Source: Neorhizobium sp. JUb45 (GTDB taxonomy: Bacteria; Pseudomonadota; Alphaproteobacteria; Rhizobiales; Rhizobiaceae). From it: DNA of 64,000 bases. Below the pieces are notes generated by a model that searched no databases, had not been told where the DNA came from, and saw only the letters and a list, made by a program, of their open reading frames with translations. Within the stretch, counting starts at the first letter, position 1. Every line of letters starts with the position of its first letter. Shown piece by piece: positions 1-8,428 of this stretch. The DNA is taken from positions 1 through 64,000 of the forward strand of contig NZ_SLYW01000001.1 in NCBI RefSeq assembly GCF_004343585.1, written 5' to 3'. Made by a program: the position numbers and the translations under genes.

Positions 1-51
1 CAACGCGCTGGCACCGATGATGGTGGCGGCATAATCGAGGCGGAAATCCAC

Positions 52-912
52 TTAACGAAACGCCCGAAGCTGTTCAGACAAACCGAGCCACCTCTCATAG
101 GCTCCCGAGCGTTCCATGTCGGAAAACAGGCGAAGCGGAAGAATGGGCTGACTGGCACGGCGCTCGATCAACACAAACGCACAAAGCATGATGATGGCTG
201 CGGCAATGGTGGCGAAAGTCGTCGTGTCCCAGCCTGCCTGCGCGGACCGGATGAAGCCGTAGACGAAGGCACCCATGCCCAGTGTCGAGGTTACTGCGCC
301 GGGCAGGTCGAACGTGCCTGGGCGTTTGTCTGTTTCATAAATGTAGATGCGTGCCGCAATGACAATGGCGATGCCGATCGGCAGATTGATCAGAAAACCG
401 ATGCGCCATGAGAGCCAGTCGGCAAGGAGGCCGCCGACGACCAGACCGACGGTTGCCGATACGCCCGCCGCCGCACTGTAGAGCGAGACCGCCCGCACAC
501 GTTCCTCGCCTTCGTCAAAACTGGTCTGCAGGAGAGCGAGGGTTGTGGGCGCGAGGATGGCAGAACCCAATCCCTGGACAGCACGCCAGGACAGCATCCA
601 TGCCGAAGACTGTGACGCACCGATGGCAACGGATGCAACGGTAAAGATCGTCATGCCGATGATGAACATCCGGCGACGACCAAGAATGTCTCCGGCCCTT
701 GCTCCGAGCAGGAGGAACCCTCCGAAGGTCAATGTGTAGGCGCTCTGCACCCACGCAAGCCCGGCATCGGAGAAACCGAGTTCGGTATGGATTTTCGGCA
801 GGCCGGTGAGGACGACCGAGATGTCGAGCACGATCATCACGTAGCTGATGAGGATGATCGCCAGGATAGCGGCTTTGTTCGGTGGCGACGTGGCAGTGTT
901 TTCGTGAGGCAT
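52..912 (-). CDS. DHA2-type MFS drug/solute transporter, C-terminally truncated
   Basis: Inner-membrane proton-coupled exporter of the major facilitator superfamily. The N-terminal half is intact: start MPHENT, first membrane segment with the DHA2-type VMIVLDISVV stretch, then the motif A loop GARAGDILGRRR near residues 69-80, and about eight hydrophobic segments. Family members run to roughly 470-500 residues; this frame stops at 286. After the usual LPLRLFSD stretch the last 17 or so residues (from YERWLG) are not transporter-like. Past the stop the same frame stays open to the window edge with unrelated sequence. It is therefore probably a remnant cut by a rearrangement or insertion, unlikely to work as a transporter. 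It diverges from the LysR gene at 1047, which would normally control it. Confidence 0.75.
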   Translation of the reverse strand: MPHENTATSPPNKAAILAIILISYVMIVLDISVVLTGLPKIHTELGFSDAGLAWVQSAYTLTFGGFLLLGARAGDILGRRRMFIIGMTIFTVASVAIGASQSSAWMLSWRAVQGLGSAILAPTTLALLQTSFDEGEERVRAVSLYSAAAGVSATVGLVVGGLLADWLSWRIGFLINLPIGIAIVIAARIYIYETDKRPGTFDLPGAVTSTLGMGAFVYGFIRSAQAGWDTTTFATIAAAIIMLCAFVLIERRASQPILPLRLFSDMERSGAYERWLGLSEQLRAFR

Positions 913-1001
913 TGTAATCCTGATGACTTGGCTGGCCCTGGCCGTCCTCCACGGTGAGGCTGCATTGTGATGACCGGAAGATAGCTCTTGTCGACCATGT
1001 C

Positions 1002-1045
1002 GATTAGGGGCAGTAATCGGGATGAAGCTATAAGGATGCCTAATG
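1002..1045. promoter_or_regulatory. Candidate LysR operator, copy 1 (MFS/lysR intergenic)
   Basis: A 44-bp stretch directly upstream of the LysR start that aligns with the reverse complement of 1965-2008. I count 27 of 44 identical positions, including blocks GATTAG, TGAAG, TAT and TGCCT. Sharing between the two promoters that flank one LysR gene suggests a binding site. This is a hand alignment, not a profile search. Confidence 0.45.
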
Positions 1046-1046
1046 A

Positions 1047-1940
1047 ATGGCGCAGGAGAATTTCAACGATCTGGTCGCGTTCGTCACTGTCGCGCGCGAG
1101 GAGAGCTTTACGCGGGCAGCCGTGAAGCTCGGTGTGTCGCAGTCCGCGCTTAGCCAGACGGTTCGCGGTCTCGAAGAGCGCCTTGGGCTTCGGCTGCTGA
1201 CCCGGACGACGCGCCGGGTATCCCCGACGGTTGCCGGCGAACGTCTTCTCCAGACGGCAGGTCCGCGTTTCGAGGAAATTCAGGCCGAGCTTGCGGCGCT
1301 CAGCGAGATGCGGGACAAACCGGCGGGGACGGTCAGGATCACGGCTGGCGAACATGCAGCAATTTCGGTTCTGGCGCCCGCACTCGACAAGGTCCTGCCG
1401 GACAACCCCGACCTCAACGTGGAAATCACCGTCGATTACGGCCTGACCGATATCGTCGCCGAACGTTACGATGCCGGCGTTCGTCTGGGGGAGCAACTTG
1501 CCAAGGACATGATCGCGGTCAGGATCGGGCCGGAGATGCGGATGGCCGTGGTCGGCGCTCCGTCCTATTTTCACCAGCACCCCTGGCCGGAAGTGCCCGA
1601 AGACCTGACAGACCATAACTGTATCCAGATCAGGATGCCGACCTACGGCAATATCCTTGCATGGGAATTCGAGAAGGACGGGCACGAGCTCAAGGTGCGG
1701 GTCGAGGGGCAGATGGTGTTCAACAACATCGCGATGCGTCTCGATGCGGCGAGACGCGGTCTCGGCCTTGCCTATATGCCGGACGATCTCGTGGCGGACG
1801 ATATCGCGCAGGGAAAACTGATCCGGGTGCTTGAGGATTGGTGCGCGCCGTTTTCCGGCTATCACCTCTATTACCCGAACCGCCGCCACGCCTCGCCAGC
1901 CTTCGCCCTGGTGGTGGACGCGCTGCGGTATCGGGGGTGA
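1047..1940 (+). CDS. LysR-family transcriptional regulator
   Basis: DNA-binding regulator of 297 residues, the normal LysR length. Residues 5-64 form the winged helix-turn-helix (FVTVAREESFTRAAVKLGVS, then SALSQTVRGLEERLG and TRTTRRVSPT). Residues 90-295 form the periplasmic-binding-like effector domain. The effector domain resembles the group that controls small exporters and oxidoreductases (PSYFHQHPWP, then GLGLAYMPDDLV). It sits between a divergent MFS remnant and the exported hydrolase operon downstream. The related 44-bp elements at 1002-1045 and 1965-2008 suggest that it controls both sides. The inducer cannot be read from sequence. Confidence 0.93.
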   Translation: MAQENFNDLVAFVTVAREESFTRAAVKLGVSQSALSQTVRGLEERLGLRLLTRTTRRVSPTVAGERLLQTAGPRFEEIQAELAALSEMRDKPAGTVRITAGEHAAISVLAPALDKVLPDNPDLNVEITVDYGLTDIVAERYDAGVRLGEQLAKDMIAVRIGPEMRMAVVGAPSYFHQHPWPEVPEDLTDHNCIQIRMPTYGNILAWEFEKDGHELKVRVEGQMVFNNIAMRLDAARRGLGLAYMPDDLVADDIAQGKLIRVLEDWCAPFSGYHLYYPNRRHASPAFALVVDALRYRG

Positions 1941-1964
1941 CAGGGTAATCAACGGAACGTGATT

Positions 1965-2008
1965 GATAAGGCAGGCTAATACCTTCAATCGGAAATAAGT
2001 ATCTAATC
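1965..2008. promoter_or_regulatory. Candidate LysR operator, copy 2 (inverted)
   Basis: Reverse-oriented partner of the 1002-1045 element, ending about 60 bases before the hydrolase start at 2070. That is a normal distance for a LysR site acting on that promoter. Support comes only from similarity to the first copy and its position. Confidence 0.45.
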
Positions 2009-2069
2009 ACCTGAATGACGCTCGCGTAGCCTTTGTCCAACGTCATGTTGCAAGGCAGGCATTCCGAGC

Positions 2070-3146
2070 ATGTTCACCAAAACCCTTTCCGCTGTTGCGG
2101 CTTCCACGCTGGTCCTCACATCAGGGGCAGCCTACGCTCAGATGCCTTCAAAGCCGGAGCCCCTGAAAATTCAGGAGCAGGGAAGCTTTGCGGTTGGCGG
2201 CAGGGTATCGGCCACGCCCGGCACCTATGACAACAATGCGCCGACCGCTGCAGGCCAGACACTGCATGGCGACCATGCCTATGTCTTTTATCAGGTCCCC
2301 CAAAATCCAAAACCTCTGCCGATCGTCATGCTGCATGGCGCCTTCCAGTCGGCGCGAAGCTGGGAGACGACACCGGATGGTCGCGAAGGTTTCCAGAACC
2401 TCTTCCTTCGCAAGGGCTTCTCCACCTATCTCGTCGATCAGCCGCGACGTGGCCGGGCTGGCAATTCCACCGTGGCTGCCACGATCGAGCCGACACCTTA
2501 CGACCAGCTTTTCTTCGACCAGTTCCGGCTTGGAAAATGGCCCGACTATTTCCAGAACGTCCAGTTCGACCGTAGCCCTGAAGCTCTCGACCAGTTCCTC
2601 CGCTCGGTCACTCCGAATACCGGGCCTTACGATGCCAACGTGATCTCCGATGCGATGTCGGCGCTGTTCGACAAGACCGGACCCGGTATCCTGTTCACCC
2701 ATTCGCAGGCAGGTGGGCCGGGTTGGCTGACAGCGATCAAAAACACCAACGTCAAGGGCATCGTGGCGCTTGAGCCCGGCAGTGGCTTCATCTTCCCGGA
2801 AGGCGAGGTTCCGGCCGACATGCCGAGTGCGGCCGGCACGCTCAAGGGCGAAGCCGTGCCCGTCGCCGATTTCGAGAAGCTGACCAAGCTGCCGATCGTC
2901 ATCTACTACGGAGACAATTTCCCGATCGAGCCGACCACCGAGCGCGGCCAGGACAATTGGCGTGTGCGGCTGGCAATGGCCAGACTCTGGGTAGAAGCGG
3001 TCAACAAGCATGGCGGCGATGCGACGCTCGTCCATCTGCCTGACGTCGGTATCAAAGGCGGCACTCACTTCCTGATGTCGGACCTGAACAATGTCGAGAT
3101 CGCCGACCAGATCTCCAAATTCCTCGCCGACAAGAAGCTCGACTGA
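2070..3146 (+). CDS. Exported alpha/beta hydrolase, esterase-713 type
   Basis: Periplasmic serine hydrolase of 358 residues. A Sec signal peptide ends near residue 23 (SGAAYA). The alpha/beta fold shows the oxyanion-side MLHG motif at 87-90. The nucleophile elbow is HSQAGG with Ser212. A Glu (E235, in VALEPG) sits in the acid position after the next strand, and His333 (GGTHFLM) is in the expected histidine position. Ser-Glu-His order and spacing match the esterase-713 group from Alcaligenes as I remember it. The substrate is unknown. It is the first gene of an operon of exported proteins, behind a candidate LysR site. Confidence 0.8.
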   Translation: MFTKTLSAVAASTLVLTSGAAYAQMPSKPEPLKIQEQGSFAVGGRVSATPGTYDNNAPTAAGQTLHGDHAYVFYQVPQNPKPLPIVMLHGAFQSARSWETTPDGREGFQNLFLRKGFSTYLVDQPRRGRAGNSTVAATIEPTPYDQLFFDQFRLGKWPDYFQNVQFDRSPEALDQFLRSVTPNTGPYDANVISDAMSALFDKTGPGILFTHSQAGGPGWLTAIKNTNVKGIVALEPGSGFIFPEGEVPADMPSAAGTLKGEAVPVADFEKLTKLPIVIYYGDNFPIEPTTERGQDNWRVRLAMARLWVEAVNKHGGDATLVHLPDVGIKGGTHFLMSDLNNVEIADQISKFLADKKLD

Positions 3147-3210
3147 TCCACCGCCGCAGGCGCGAAAAAGAGCTCCACCGCCGTTACCCGAACAGAGAAG
3201 GAGCCAGACA

Positions 3211-4314
3211 ATGGCCACCGATATCATCAACGCAAACAGACGTGAATTTCTGGGAGCATCTGCTCTCGTCGTCTCCGGTGCGATTTTAGGAGTATCCACG
3301 ATGCCGACGAAAGCCGTCGCTGCCGACTACAAGCAGAACCCCTTCACCCTCGTTTATGATGGGGCGATCACCAGCAATGAACCGGGCAAGGTCAACATCC
3401 ATCCGGTAAAATACAAGCTCAATGGCCTCGACATCGTTGCCAATGTCTACACACCGGCGAACTACGATCCGGCCCAGAAATATCCAACGATCGTGCTCGC
3501 GCATCCCAACGGTGGTGTGAAGGAGCAGACCACAGGCCTTTACGCCCAGCGGTTGGCGGAACAGGGGTTTATCACGATCACGGCCGATGCCGCCTATCAG
3601 GGCGGAAGCGGCGGTGCGCCGCGCAGCACCGACAAGCCGCAATATCGCATCGAGGACATCCATGGCATGGCTGACTTTGTCAGCGGCTTCCCTGGTGTCG
3701 ATACCGCGCGTCTCGGCCTGTTCGGCATCTGCGGCGGCGGCGGTTACTCTCTGGCGGTTGCCAAGACCGACAAGCGCTTCAAGGCGCTGGCAACGCTCAG
3801 CATGTTCAACTCCGGACGCGTTCGTCGCAACGGTTTTCAGGATAGCCAGATGGACACGATCCAGCAGCGCCTGCAGCAGGCATCTGCCGCGCGTGCTCAG
3901 GAAGCGGCCGGTGGTGAAGTGCTCTATTCGGGTGACGCGAACCTGACCGACGCGCAGATCGCGGCACTGCCCTTCGATCTCTATCGCGAAGGCTATGAAT
4001 ATTACTGGCGCACCCATGCCCATCCCGGCTCGACCTTCCGGTACACGACGAGCAGCCTGATGGACCTGATGCGCTGGGACGCGACCGATGAGATCGCGCT
4101 GATCGATGTGCCGCTGCTGATGATTGCAGGCAGCGAAGCCGACACCCTTTACATGACCGAGGACGCTTTCCCGAAGGCCACCGGCACCAAGGACAAGGAA
4201 CTCTTCAGGATCGAAGGTGCCAAGCACATCGAGACCTACTGGGTCCCCGAATATGTCGATGCGGCTTTGTCGAAGCTGAAGCCGTTCTTCGACCGCCACC
4301 TCGCTTCGGCCTGA
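3211..4314 (+). CDS. Tat-exported alpha/beta hydrolase with a Cys nucleophile elbow
   Basis: The ATG at 3211 is chosen because GAGAAGGAG lies 8-10 bases before it and because it exposes a twin-arginine signal (NRREFLGAS, residues 8-16). An upstream in-frame ATG at 3091 lies inside the previous gene. The mature protein is a YcjY/dienelactone-hydrolase-like alpha/beta hydrolase with AHPNGG at 97-102 and nucleophile elbow FGICGGGG. Cys174 stands where serine esterases have Ser, as in dienelactone hydrolases and YcjY relatives. A histidine near the C-terminus (AKHIETYW) fits the triad. Tat export implies folding, perhaps with a cofactor or partner, before transport. It follows the first hydrolase by 64 bases. 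Confidence 0.8.
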   Translation: MATDIINANRREFLGASALVVSGAILGVSTMPTKAVAADYKQNPFTLVYDGAITSNEPGKVNIHPVKYKLNGLDIVANVYTPANYDPAQKYPTIVLAHPNGGVKEQTTGLYAQRLAEQGFITITADAAYQGGSGGAPRSTDKPQYRIEDIHGMADFVSGFPGVDTARLGLFGICGGGGYSLAVAKTDKRFKALATLSMFNSGRVRRNGFQDSQMDTIQQRLQQASAARAQEAAGGEVLYSGDANLTDAQIAALPFDLYREGYEYYWRTHAHPGSTFRYTTSSLMDLMRWDATDEIALIDVPLLMIAGSEADTLYMTEDAFPKATGTKDKELFRIEGAKHIETYWVPEYVDAALSKLKPFFDRHLASA

Positions 4315-4399
4315 CGATCATTTCGGACGGGCGCAGCGGCGCCCGCGGCCTCCCGGATCGGCAGACCTCGGAGGGGCACAACATACAGAGGAAAATGCA

Positions 4400-4810
4400 T
4401 TGAAGAAAATCATCTCGGGAATTGTTGGCGCAGGCATCGTCTTTGCATCCGGATTGGAGACAACCATGGCACAGGAACCCGCATCTAACCTTGAGTCCGC
4501 AAAATCCCGGACGCAGCAACTGATGGGCGACATCGCGCCGAAACTGGCGGAGCTGACCGACGACGTTCTTTACGCCGATGTCTGGGAGCGACCGCAGCTT
4601 TCCCAACGTGACCGCAGTCTGGTGACCGTCAGTGCTCTGATCGCACTCAATCGTCCGGATCAGCTCAGGTCGCATCTCGTTCGCGCAAAGGCGAATGGCC
4701 TGACCGAGGAGCAGCTCGTCGAGACCATCACGCACATGGCCTTCTATTCGGGCTGGCCGAGTGCTGTTTCGGCCGTCGCCATCGCCAAAGACGTGTTCGC
4801 GGAGAACTGA
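4400..4810 (+). CDS. Exported carboxymuconolactone decarboxylase-family protein
   Basis: A 136-residue protein with a Sec signal peptide ending around residue 24 (TTMAQ) and a helical CMD domain from about 35 to 130. The domain shows RDRSLVTVSALIAL, then LRSHLVRAKANGLT and ETITHMAFYSGWPSA. This is the gamma-carboxymuconolactone decarboxylase type; the AhpD CxxC redox pair is absent, so it is not a peroxidase. The start is TTG, because the ATG five bases upstream reads into a stop. It belongs to the periplasmic operon. CMD proteins with a cupin gene next door are common, but an exported pair is unusual. Confidence 0.8.
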   Translation: MKKIISGIVGAGIVFASGLETTMAQEPASNLESAKSRTQQLMGDIAPKLAELTDDVLYADVWERPQLSQRDRSLVTVSALIALNRPDQLRSHLVRAKANGLTEEQLVETITHMAFYSGWPSAVSAVAIAKDVFAEN

Positions 4811-4813
4811 GCC

Positions 4814-5305
4814 ATGACGCCCAAGTCCATCATCACCGCCGCCATGGCGTTCGGCGCGACCACAGCCTTTGCCGAACCCGATCGTGAGGTGTCTGTAACG
4901 CGTGCGTCCTCGCAGGTGGCGACCGCCGGCGCACCGGAATATTTTACCGGTTCCGTGAAAGTGCAGTCCCGCTTCCAGGCGAATGCGCCAGCCCGTGTCG
5001 GCGGAGGTCTCGTTTCCTTCGAACCCACTGCGCGCACCGTCTGGCATACCCATCCGCTCGGTCAGACGCTGATCGTGACGGAAGGGGCAGGACTGGTCCA
5101 GCACTGGGAAGGCGAGCTGCAGGAGATCGGTCCCGGCGACGTCGTCTGGATACCACCGGGCGTCAAGCATTGGCATGGTGCCACCCCCGACAGCGGCATG
5201 TCGCATATCGCCATTGCCGAATCCCTGGACGGCAAGACCGTCGAGTGGATGGAGCATGTCAGCGACGAACAATATGGGCAGAAGCGCGGGGATGTCGGTG
5301 AATAA
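4814..5305 (+). CDS. Exported cupin-domain protein
   Basis: A 163-residue single-domain cupin with a short signal peptide ending after TTAFA (residue 20). The first cupin motif is HTHPLGQ (His78, His80), with Gln84 where classical cupins have Glu. The second motif is PPGVKHWHG (His119, His121). These residues would bind a metal in the periplasm. The gene starts three bases after the CMD stop, so the two are probably translationally coupled and may act on the same small molecule. The reaction is unknown. Confidence 0.82.
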   Translation: MTPKSIITAAMAFGATTAFAEPDREVSVTRASSQVATAGAPEYFTGSVKVQSRFQANAPARVGGGLVSFEPTARTVWHTHPLGQTLIVTEGAGLVQHWEGELQEIGPGDVVWIPPGVKHWHGATPDSGMSHIAIAESLDGKTVEWMEHVSDEQYGQKRGDVGE

Positions 5306-5771
5306 TATCCTCAAAACCTTCGGTGCCGCTGCGTTCGTCGCCACCACCGTCCTCATGGTCGGCATGCAGGTTCATGCCGAGCCGACACGGGCGACGATGC
5401 CCGACATCGACAAGCTCGTCCACTATACGACGGTCAACCGTGGTGAGGTCACGGAACACATCATGACGACCCGTGAGGCGATCGAGGCGGTGAAAGCCGG
5501 GCAGCCTATTCCGAACGGCACCCATGTCGCCCTTGTCGACTATCGCGACGGCAAGGTCTTCCGCTACTTCATCATGGAGAAGGGCGAAAACTGGGGTCAG
5601 GACTACGACGAGAACCGCCGGACGGCCGACTGGCAGTTCCAGTGGTTCAAGCCGGATGGCACGATCAACATGGACGAGAACACCGCCCGCTGTCAGCGCT
5701 GCCATACGTCTCGGTCAGACCGGGATTTCCTGTATACATTCAACGAAATGCGCCGGTTCGAATTCGAATGA
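5292..5771 (+). CDS. Cytochrome P460-type haem protein
   Basis: A 159-residue exported protein. The ATG at 5292 overlaps the cupin end by 14 bases and exposes a signal peptide that ends near residue 29 (MQVHA). The body resembles the cytochrome P460 family (residues 40-155). A C-terminal c-type haem site C134-Q-R-C137-H138 is followed by the family-like [12 protein letters not shown]460 proteins in ammonia oxidisers oxidise hydroxylamine using a Lys-haem cross-link; I cannot tell whether that Lys exists here. Next to a cytochrome-b-like membrane protein it could pass electrons to the quinone pool. Confidence 0.75.
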   Translation: MSVNNILKTFGAAAFVATTVLMVGMQVHAEPTRATMPDIDKLVHYTTVNRGEVTEHIMTTREAIEAVKAGQPIPNGTHVALVDYRDGKVFRYFIMEKGENWGQDYDENRRTADWQFQWFKPDGTINMDENTARCQRCHTSRSDRDFLYTFNEMRRFEFE

Positions 5772-6439
5772 CCACTGTATTTCGCGTTCGCCTCCTCCTT
5801 GATTTTCTGACTGTTGCGCTGATCATCGCCTGTCTCGCCTATTGGTGGCTCGACAACCTGTTTCATGAGGTTCTCGGCACAGTGCTGTTTGCGCTGGTGA
5901 TCGGCCATAACGTCTTCAACAGACGATGGTACGGGAACATCGCAAAAGGCAGGCGCGACGCCGTCCGGCTCTTCAACATCTTCACGATCGTCTGTCTGGC
6001 GGTCGCGATGCTTGTGATGCTGGCGACGAGCCTGCTGATATCGCGCGATCTCTTCTCGTTCATGGCGCTGGACGGCGCGTTCGCGGTTCGGGAAATTCAT
6101 ATGTTTGCGGGCTCTTGGACGCTAGTCATTATTGCGATCCATCTGGGAACGCGCTGGACCGTCGTCATGAAAACTGCCCGGTCGACCCTGGGTCTCGCTT
6201 CGCCGAGTCCATTGCGCACCATGGCTCTTCGGGCGTCGGCCCTGGGCATCGCAGCCTGCGGCGTGAAAAGCTCATTCGAAATGGCGCTAGGGGCGAAGCT
6301 GATGCTGACCTACTCGCTCGACATGTGGGATTTTAACGAGAGCACGCTTCAATTCTTCGTCAACTACGGGTCGATCGTCTGTCTATACGCGGTCGTGACG
6401 CACTATGGGCTCAATCTCATCAGACAGGTGGTGCACTGA
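5768..6439 (+). CDS. DUF4405 membrane protein, cytochrome b-like
   Basis: A 223-residue inner-membrane protein with about six hydrophobic segments. The ATG at 5768 overlaps the previous stop (ATGA), showing tight coupling with the P460 gene. Conserved histidines inside or at the ends of helices (GHNVFNRRWY, IHMFAG, AIHLGTRW) fit the DUF4405 family, described as a flavinylation-associated di-haem cytochrome. It probably takes electrons from, or gives them to, the P460 protein. No FMN-binding partner is seen in the window. Confidence 0.75.
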   Translation: MTTVFRVRLLLDFLTVALIIACLAYWWLDNLFHEVLGTVLFALVIGHNVFNRRWYGNIAKGRRDAVRLFNIFTIVCLAVAMLVMLATSLLISRDLFSFMALDGAFAVREIHMFAGSWTLVIIAIHLGTRWTVVMKTARSTLGLASPSPLRTMALRASALGIAACGVKSSFEMALGAKLMLTYSLDMWDFNESTLQFFVNYGSIVCLYAVVTHYGLNLIRQVVH

Positions 6440-6472
6440 TGTCTCGGGTGCGCGCTCGTGAAAGGGATTAAG

Positions 6473-6553
6473 ATGGCATTTTCAGGATTCCAGATTTCTA
6501 TGGGAGCCGCTTTGGCCTTCATCGTCAGCATCGGATGGCTCGTTCACTGCTGA
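6473..6553 (+). CDS. Possible 26-residue single-pass membrane peptide
   Basis: A short frame beginning MAFSGFQISM and ending GWLVHC lies 33 bases after the DUF4405 gene and before the terminator. It is one hydrophobic segment. AAAGG lies about 9 bases upstream as a weak ribosome site. Small single-pass subunits are common in cytochrome complexes, and the position fits. With only 26 codons, chance cannot be excluded. Confidence 0.35.
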   Translation: MAFSGFQISMGAALAFIVSIGWLVHC

Positions 6554-6581
6554 AAGATTGCGGCCCCAGGGTCACCCCTTC

Positions 6582-6617
6582 AAAGCTCCTCCGCCTTCAG
6601 GCCGAGGAGCTTTTTGC
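6582..6617 (+). terminator. Rho-independent terminator of the P460 operon
   Basis: A perfect 10-bp stem (AAAGCTCCTC / GAGGAGCTTT) with a 12-base loop and a run of five T. It ends the operon that starts at 2070. Confidence 0.85.
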
Positions 6618-6870
6618 ATTTCCGGGCTGAAAAGCATGAAAGGGCGGGGATGGTGTGAGGGGAGGGGCTTCGCCAAAATCGTCACGCGCAAGGGTGCGTC
6701 TGACCCCGCGCCAATCCGGTGGATGGCTTTCCGTTCGGCTGTCAGATCTTAAGGTCGCGGTTACGACTTTCCCCTACAGTTCCCGCCACAAGTCCTCGGC
6801 CAAGCCGTCCTGCCAGTCAGACACATAGTTTCAGACATCCTGCGCCCAAGATTTTACCGCGAGAACGGCC
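6618..6870. other. Intergenic stretch, no gene seen
   Basis: About 250 bases between the terminator and the Wzz-type gene. I see no open frame with a ribosome site and no clear repeat. It presumably holds the promoter for the polysaccharide genes. Confidence 0.5.
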
Positions 6871-8346
6871 ATGATATTTCAATCTGCCAACAGTTTTCCC
6901 CGCGACGACATGCAGACAGATCCGCGCAAGCCGCGGATCACGATCGGTGATCTTGTCGAAAAGTTCTGGTCGGCGCGTTTCTGGGCCGTGGGTGGTGCCG
7001 TTCTGCTGGCTGTGCTGTGCCTTGCGATCACGCCATTCATCAAGCCGGTTTATGAGGCAAGCGCGCAGATCTACATCGACCCGCAAAATCTGCAGGTTCT
7101 GCAAAATGACCTGACCCCGGCGCTGTCCGGCGGTGATTCAGGTGTCCTGATCGCTGAAAGCCAAGTGCGGATCATGCAGTCCGCTTCCGTTCTGAAGCTT
7201 GTTGTCGAAAAGCTCGGTCTGGTCGGCGACGAGGAATTTGGCGGCCCGTCAGAATCCCGGCTGTCCTTCGGTTCATCCGGCCAGTCGGATGTCGATCCTG
7301 TGCAGGTGGCCATCGAGCGTCTGTCGAAAAACGTCAATGTGGTTCGCGAGGACCGCACCTACATGATTTCCGTTTACGCCAGAAGCCACTCGCCGACGCG
7401 CGCCGCGGAGATTGCCAATGCGGTGGTCGACGGATATCTTCAGGTACGCGACGGGCACCGGACGGAAGTGGCAAGTGTCGCGACCGGCGCACTCGAAGGT
7501 CGTCTGGTTGCCTTGCAGGCTGCCTTGAAGGAGCGCGAGGACGCGGTTGCCAAGTTCAAGGTCGACAACAATATCGTCGACGCCAATGGCATCTTTCTCG
7601 CCGAAAGCCGCCTCAACCAGAACAATACCGTCGTTTCGACCTCCGAAGATCTCCTCAATAAAAGACGTGTGGAGCGCGACCAGCTGCGCGAACTGCTGTC
7701 TTCTCCCGAAAGGTTTCTGTCGTCTCCGGTTGCCACCGCTTCCGCCGATTTCCTGCGGTTGAGGGGAGAGCTGGAGCGTTCAGAGGCGGAGCTTTCGGTT
7801 CTTCAGGCGACATTGGGCCAGCGGCATCCGCGCGTCGTGACCGCGTCGACCCGACTTGCTGCGGTCAGGCGGTCGATCAATGCGGAAATGGTCCGTCTCG
7901 CCGAGAATGCCGATATCGATTACGAACGTGCGCGATCCGAATATGCGGTGGCGCAAAAATCGATGGATCCGCTGGTATCGGAAGTCCAGAAGATCGATGC
8001 GGCACGCATTCAGTGGCGACAGTTGCAGCGTGATGCCGACAGCGCCCGCGCCGTTTACGAAGAGGCACTGACACGCTCACGCGAAACACGTGAACAGGGC
8101 CTGATGACGACGCTGAATGCGCAGGTCGTGTCGCGCGCCTCCACGCCCATTCGCCGGAGATCCCCACCCTCTCTGTCTCTGCTGCTGATGGTCTCCGTCG
8201 CTCTCGGCGGCAGCCTCGGCCTTGCTCTTGGTGTCGGTTATGACGGTTTGCGGCAACAGGTTCGCGGTGGACGTCGCGCCGAAGACAACGATGCGCCGGC
8301 ATCTCTGCTGGATATGGAAGAGCGGCCGATGCGTCGCGCCTCCTGA
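6871..8346 (+). CDS. Wzz/GumC-type polysaccharide chain-length protein
   Basis: A 491-residue inner-membrane polysaccharide co-polymerase. A cytoplasmic start is followed by TM1 (about 45-66, ending near ITPFIKPVYEASAQIYIDP), a long periplasmic coiled-coil region (about 200-410) and TM2 near 440-462. The proline-rich PIRRRSPPSLSLLL before TM2 is typical. It lacks the C-terminal tyrosine kinase domain of ExoP or Wzc, so it would work with a separate kinase or none. A second in-frame ATG at 6910 (MQTDPRKP) is a possible start. The next gene encodes an ExoQ-like polymerase 82 bases downstream, so the pair probably sets the length of an exopolysaccharide. Confidence 0.88.
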   Translation: MIFQSANSFPRDDMQTDPRKPRITIGDLVEKFWSARFWAVGGAVLLAVLCLAITPFIKPVYEASAQIYIDPQNLQVLQNDLTPALSGGDSGVLIAESQVRIMQSASVLKLVVEKLGLVGDEEFGGPSESRLSFGSSGQSDVDPVQVAIERLSKNVNVVREDRTYMISVYARSHSPTRAAEIANAVVDGYLQVRDGHRTEVASVATGALEGRLVALQAALKEREDAVAKFKVDNNIVDANGIFLAESRLNQNNTVVSTSEDLLNKRRVERDQLRELLSSPERFLSSPVATASADFLRLRGELERSEAELSVLQATLGQRHPRVVTASTRLAAVRRSINAEMVRLAENADIDYERARSEYAVAQKSMDPLVSEVQKIDAARIQWRQLQRDADSARAVYEEALTRSRETREQGLMTTLNAQVVSRASTPIRRRSPPSLSLLLMVSVALGGSLGLALGVGYDGLRQQVRGGRRAEDNDAPASLLDMEERPMRRAS

Positions 8347-8428
8347 GGCGAGAGGGTCCGACGAAAGCATCGTCCCATCTGACGTCACATGTCGTCGTTA
8401 TCGCCACTTTTCCTTTTGAGGCCATGTC

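Noticed and set aside
837-3299. Minus-strand frames of 383 codons opposite the LysR and first hydrolase genes
   Set aside because: Shadow frames; the plus-strand products have clear domains, signal peptide and ribosome sites.
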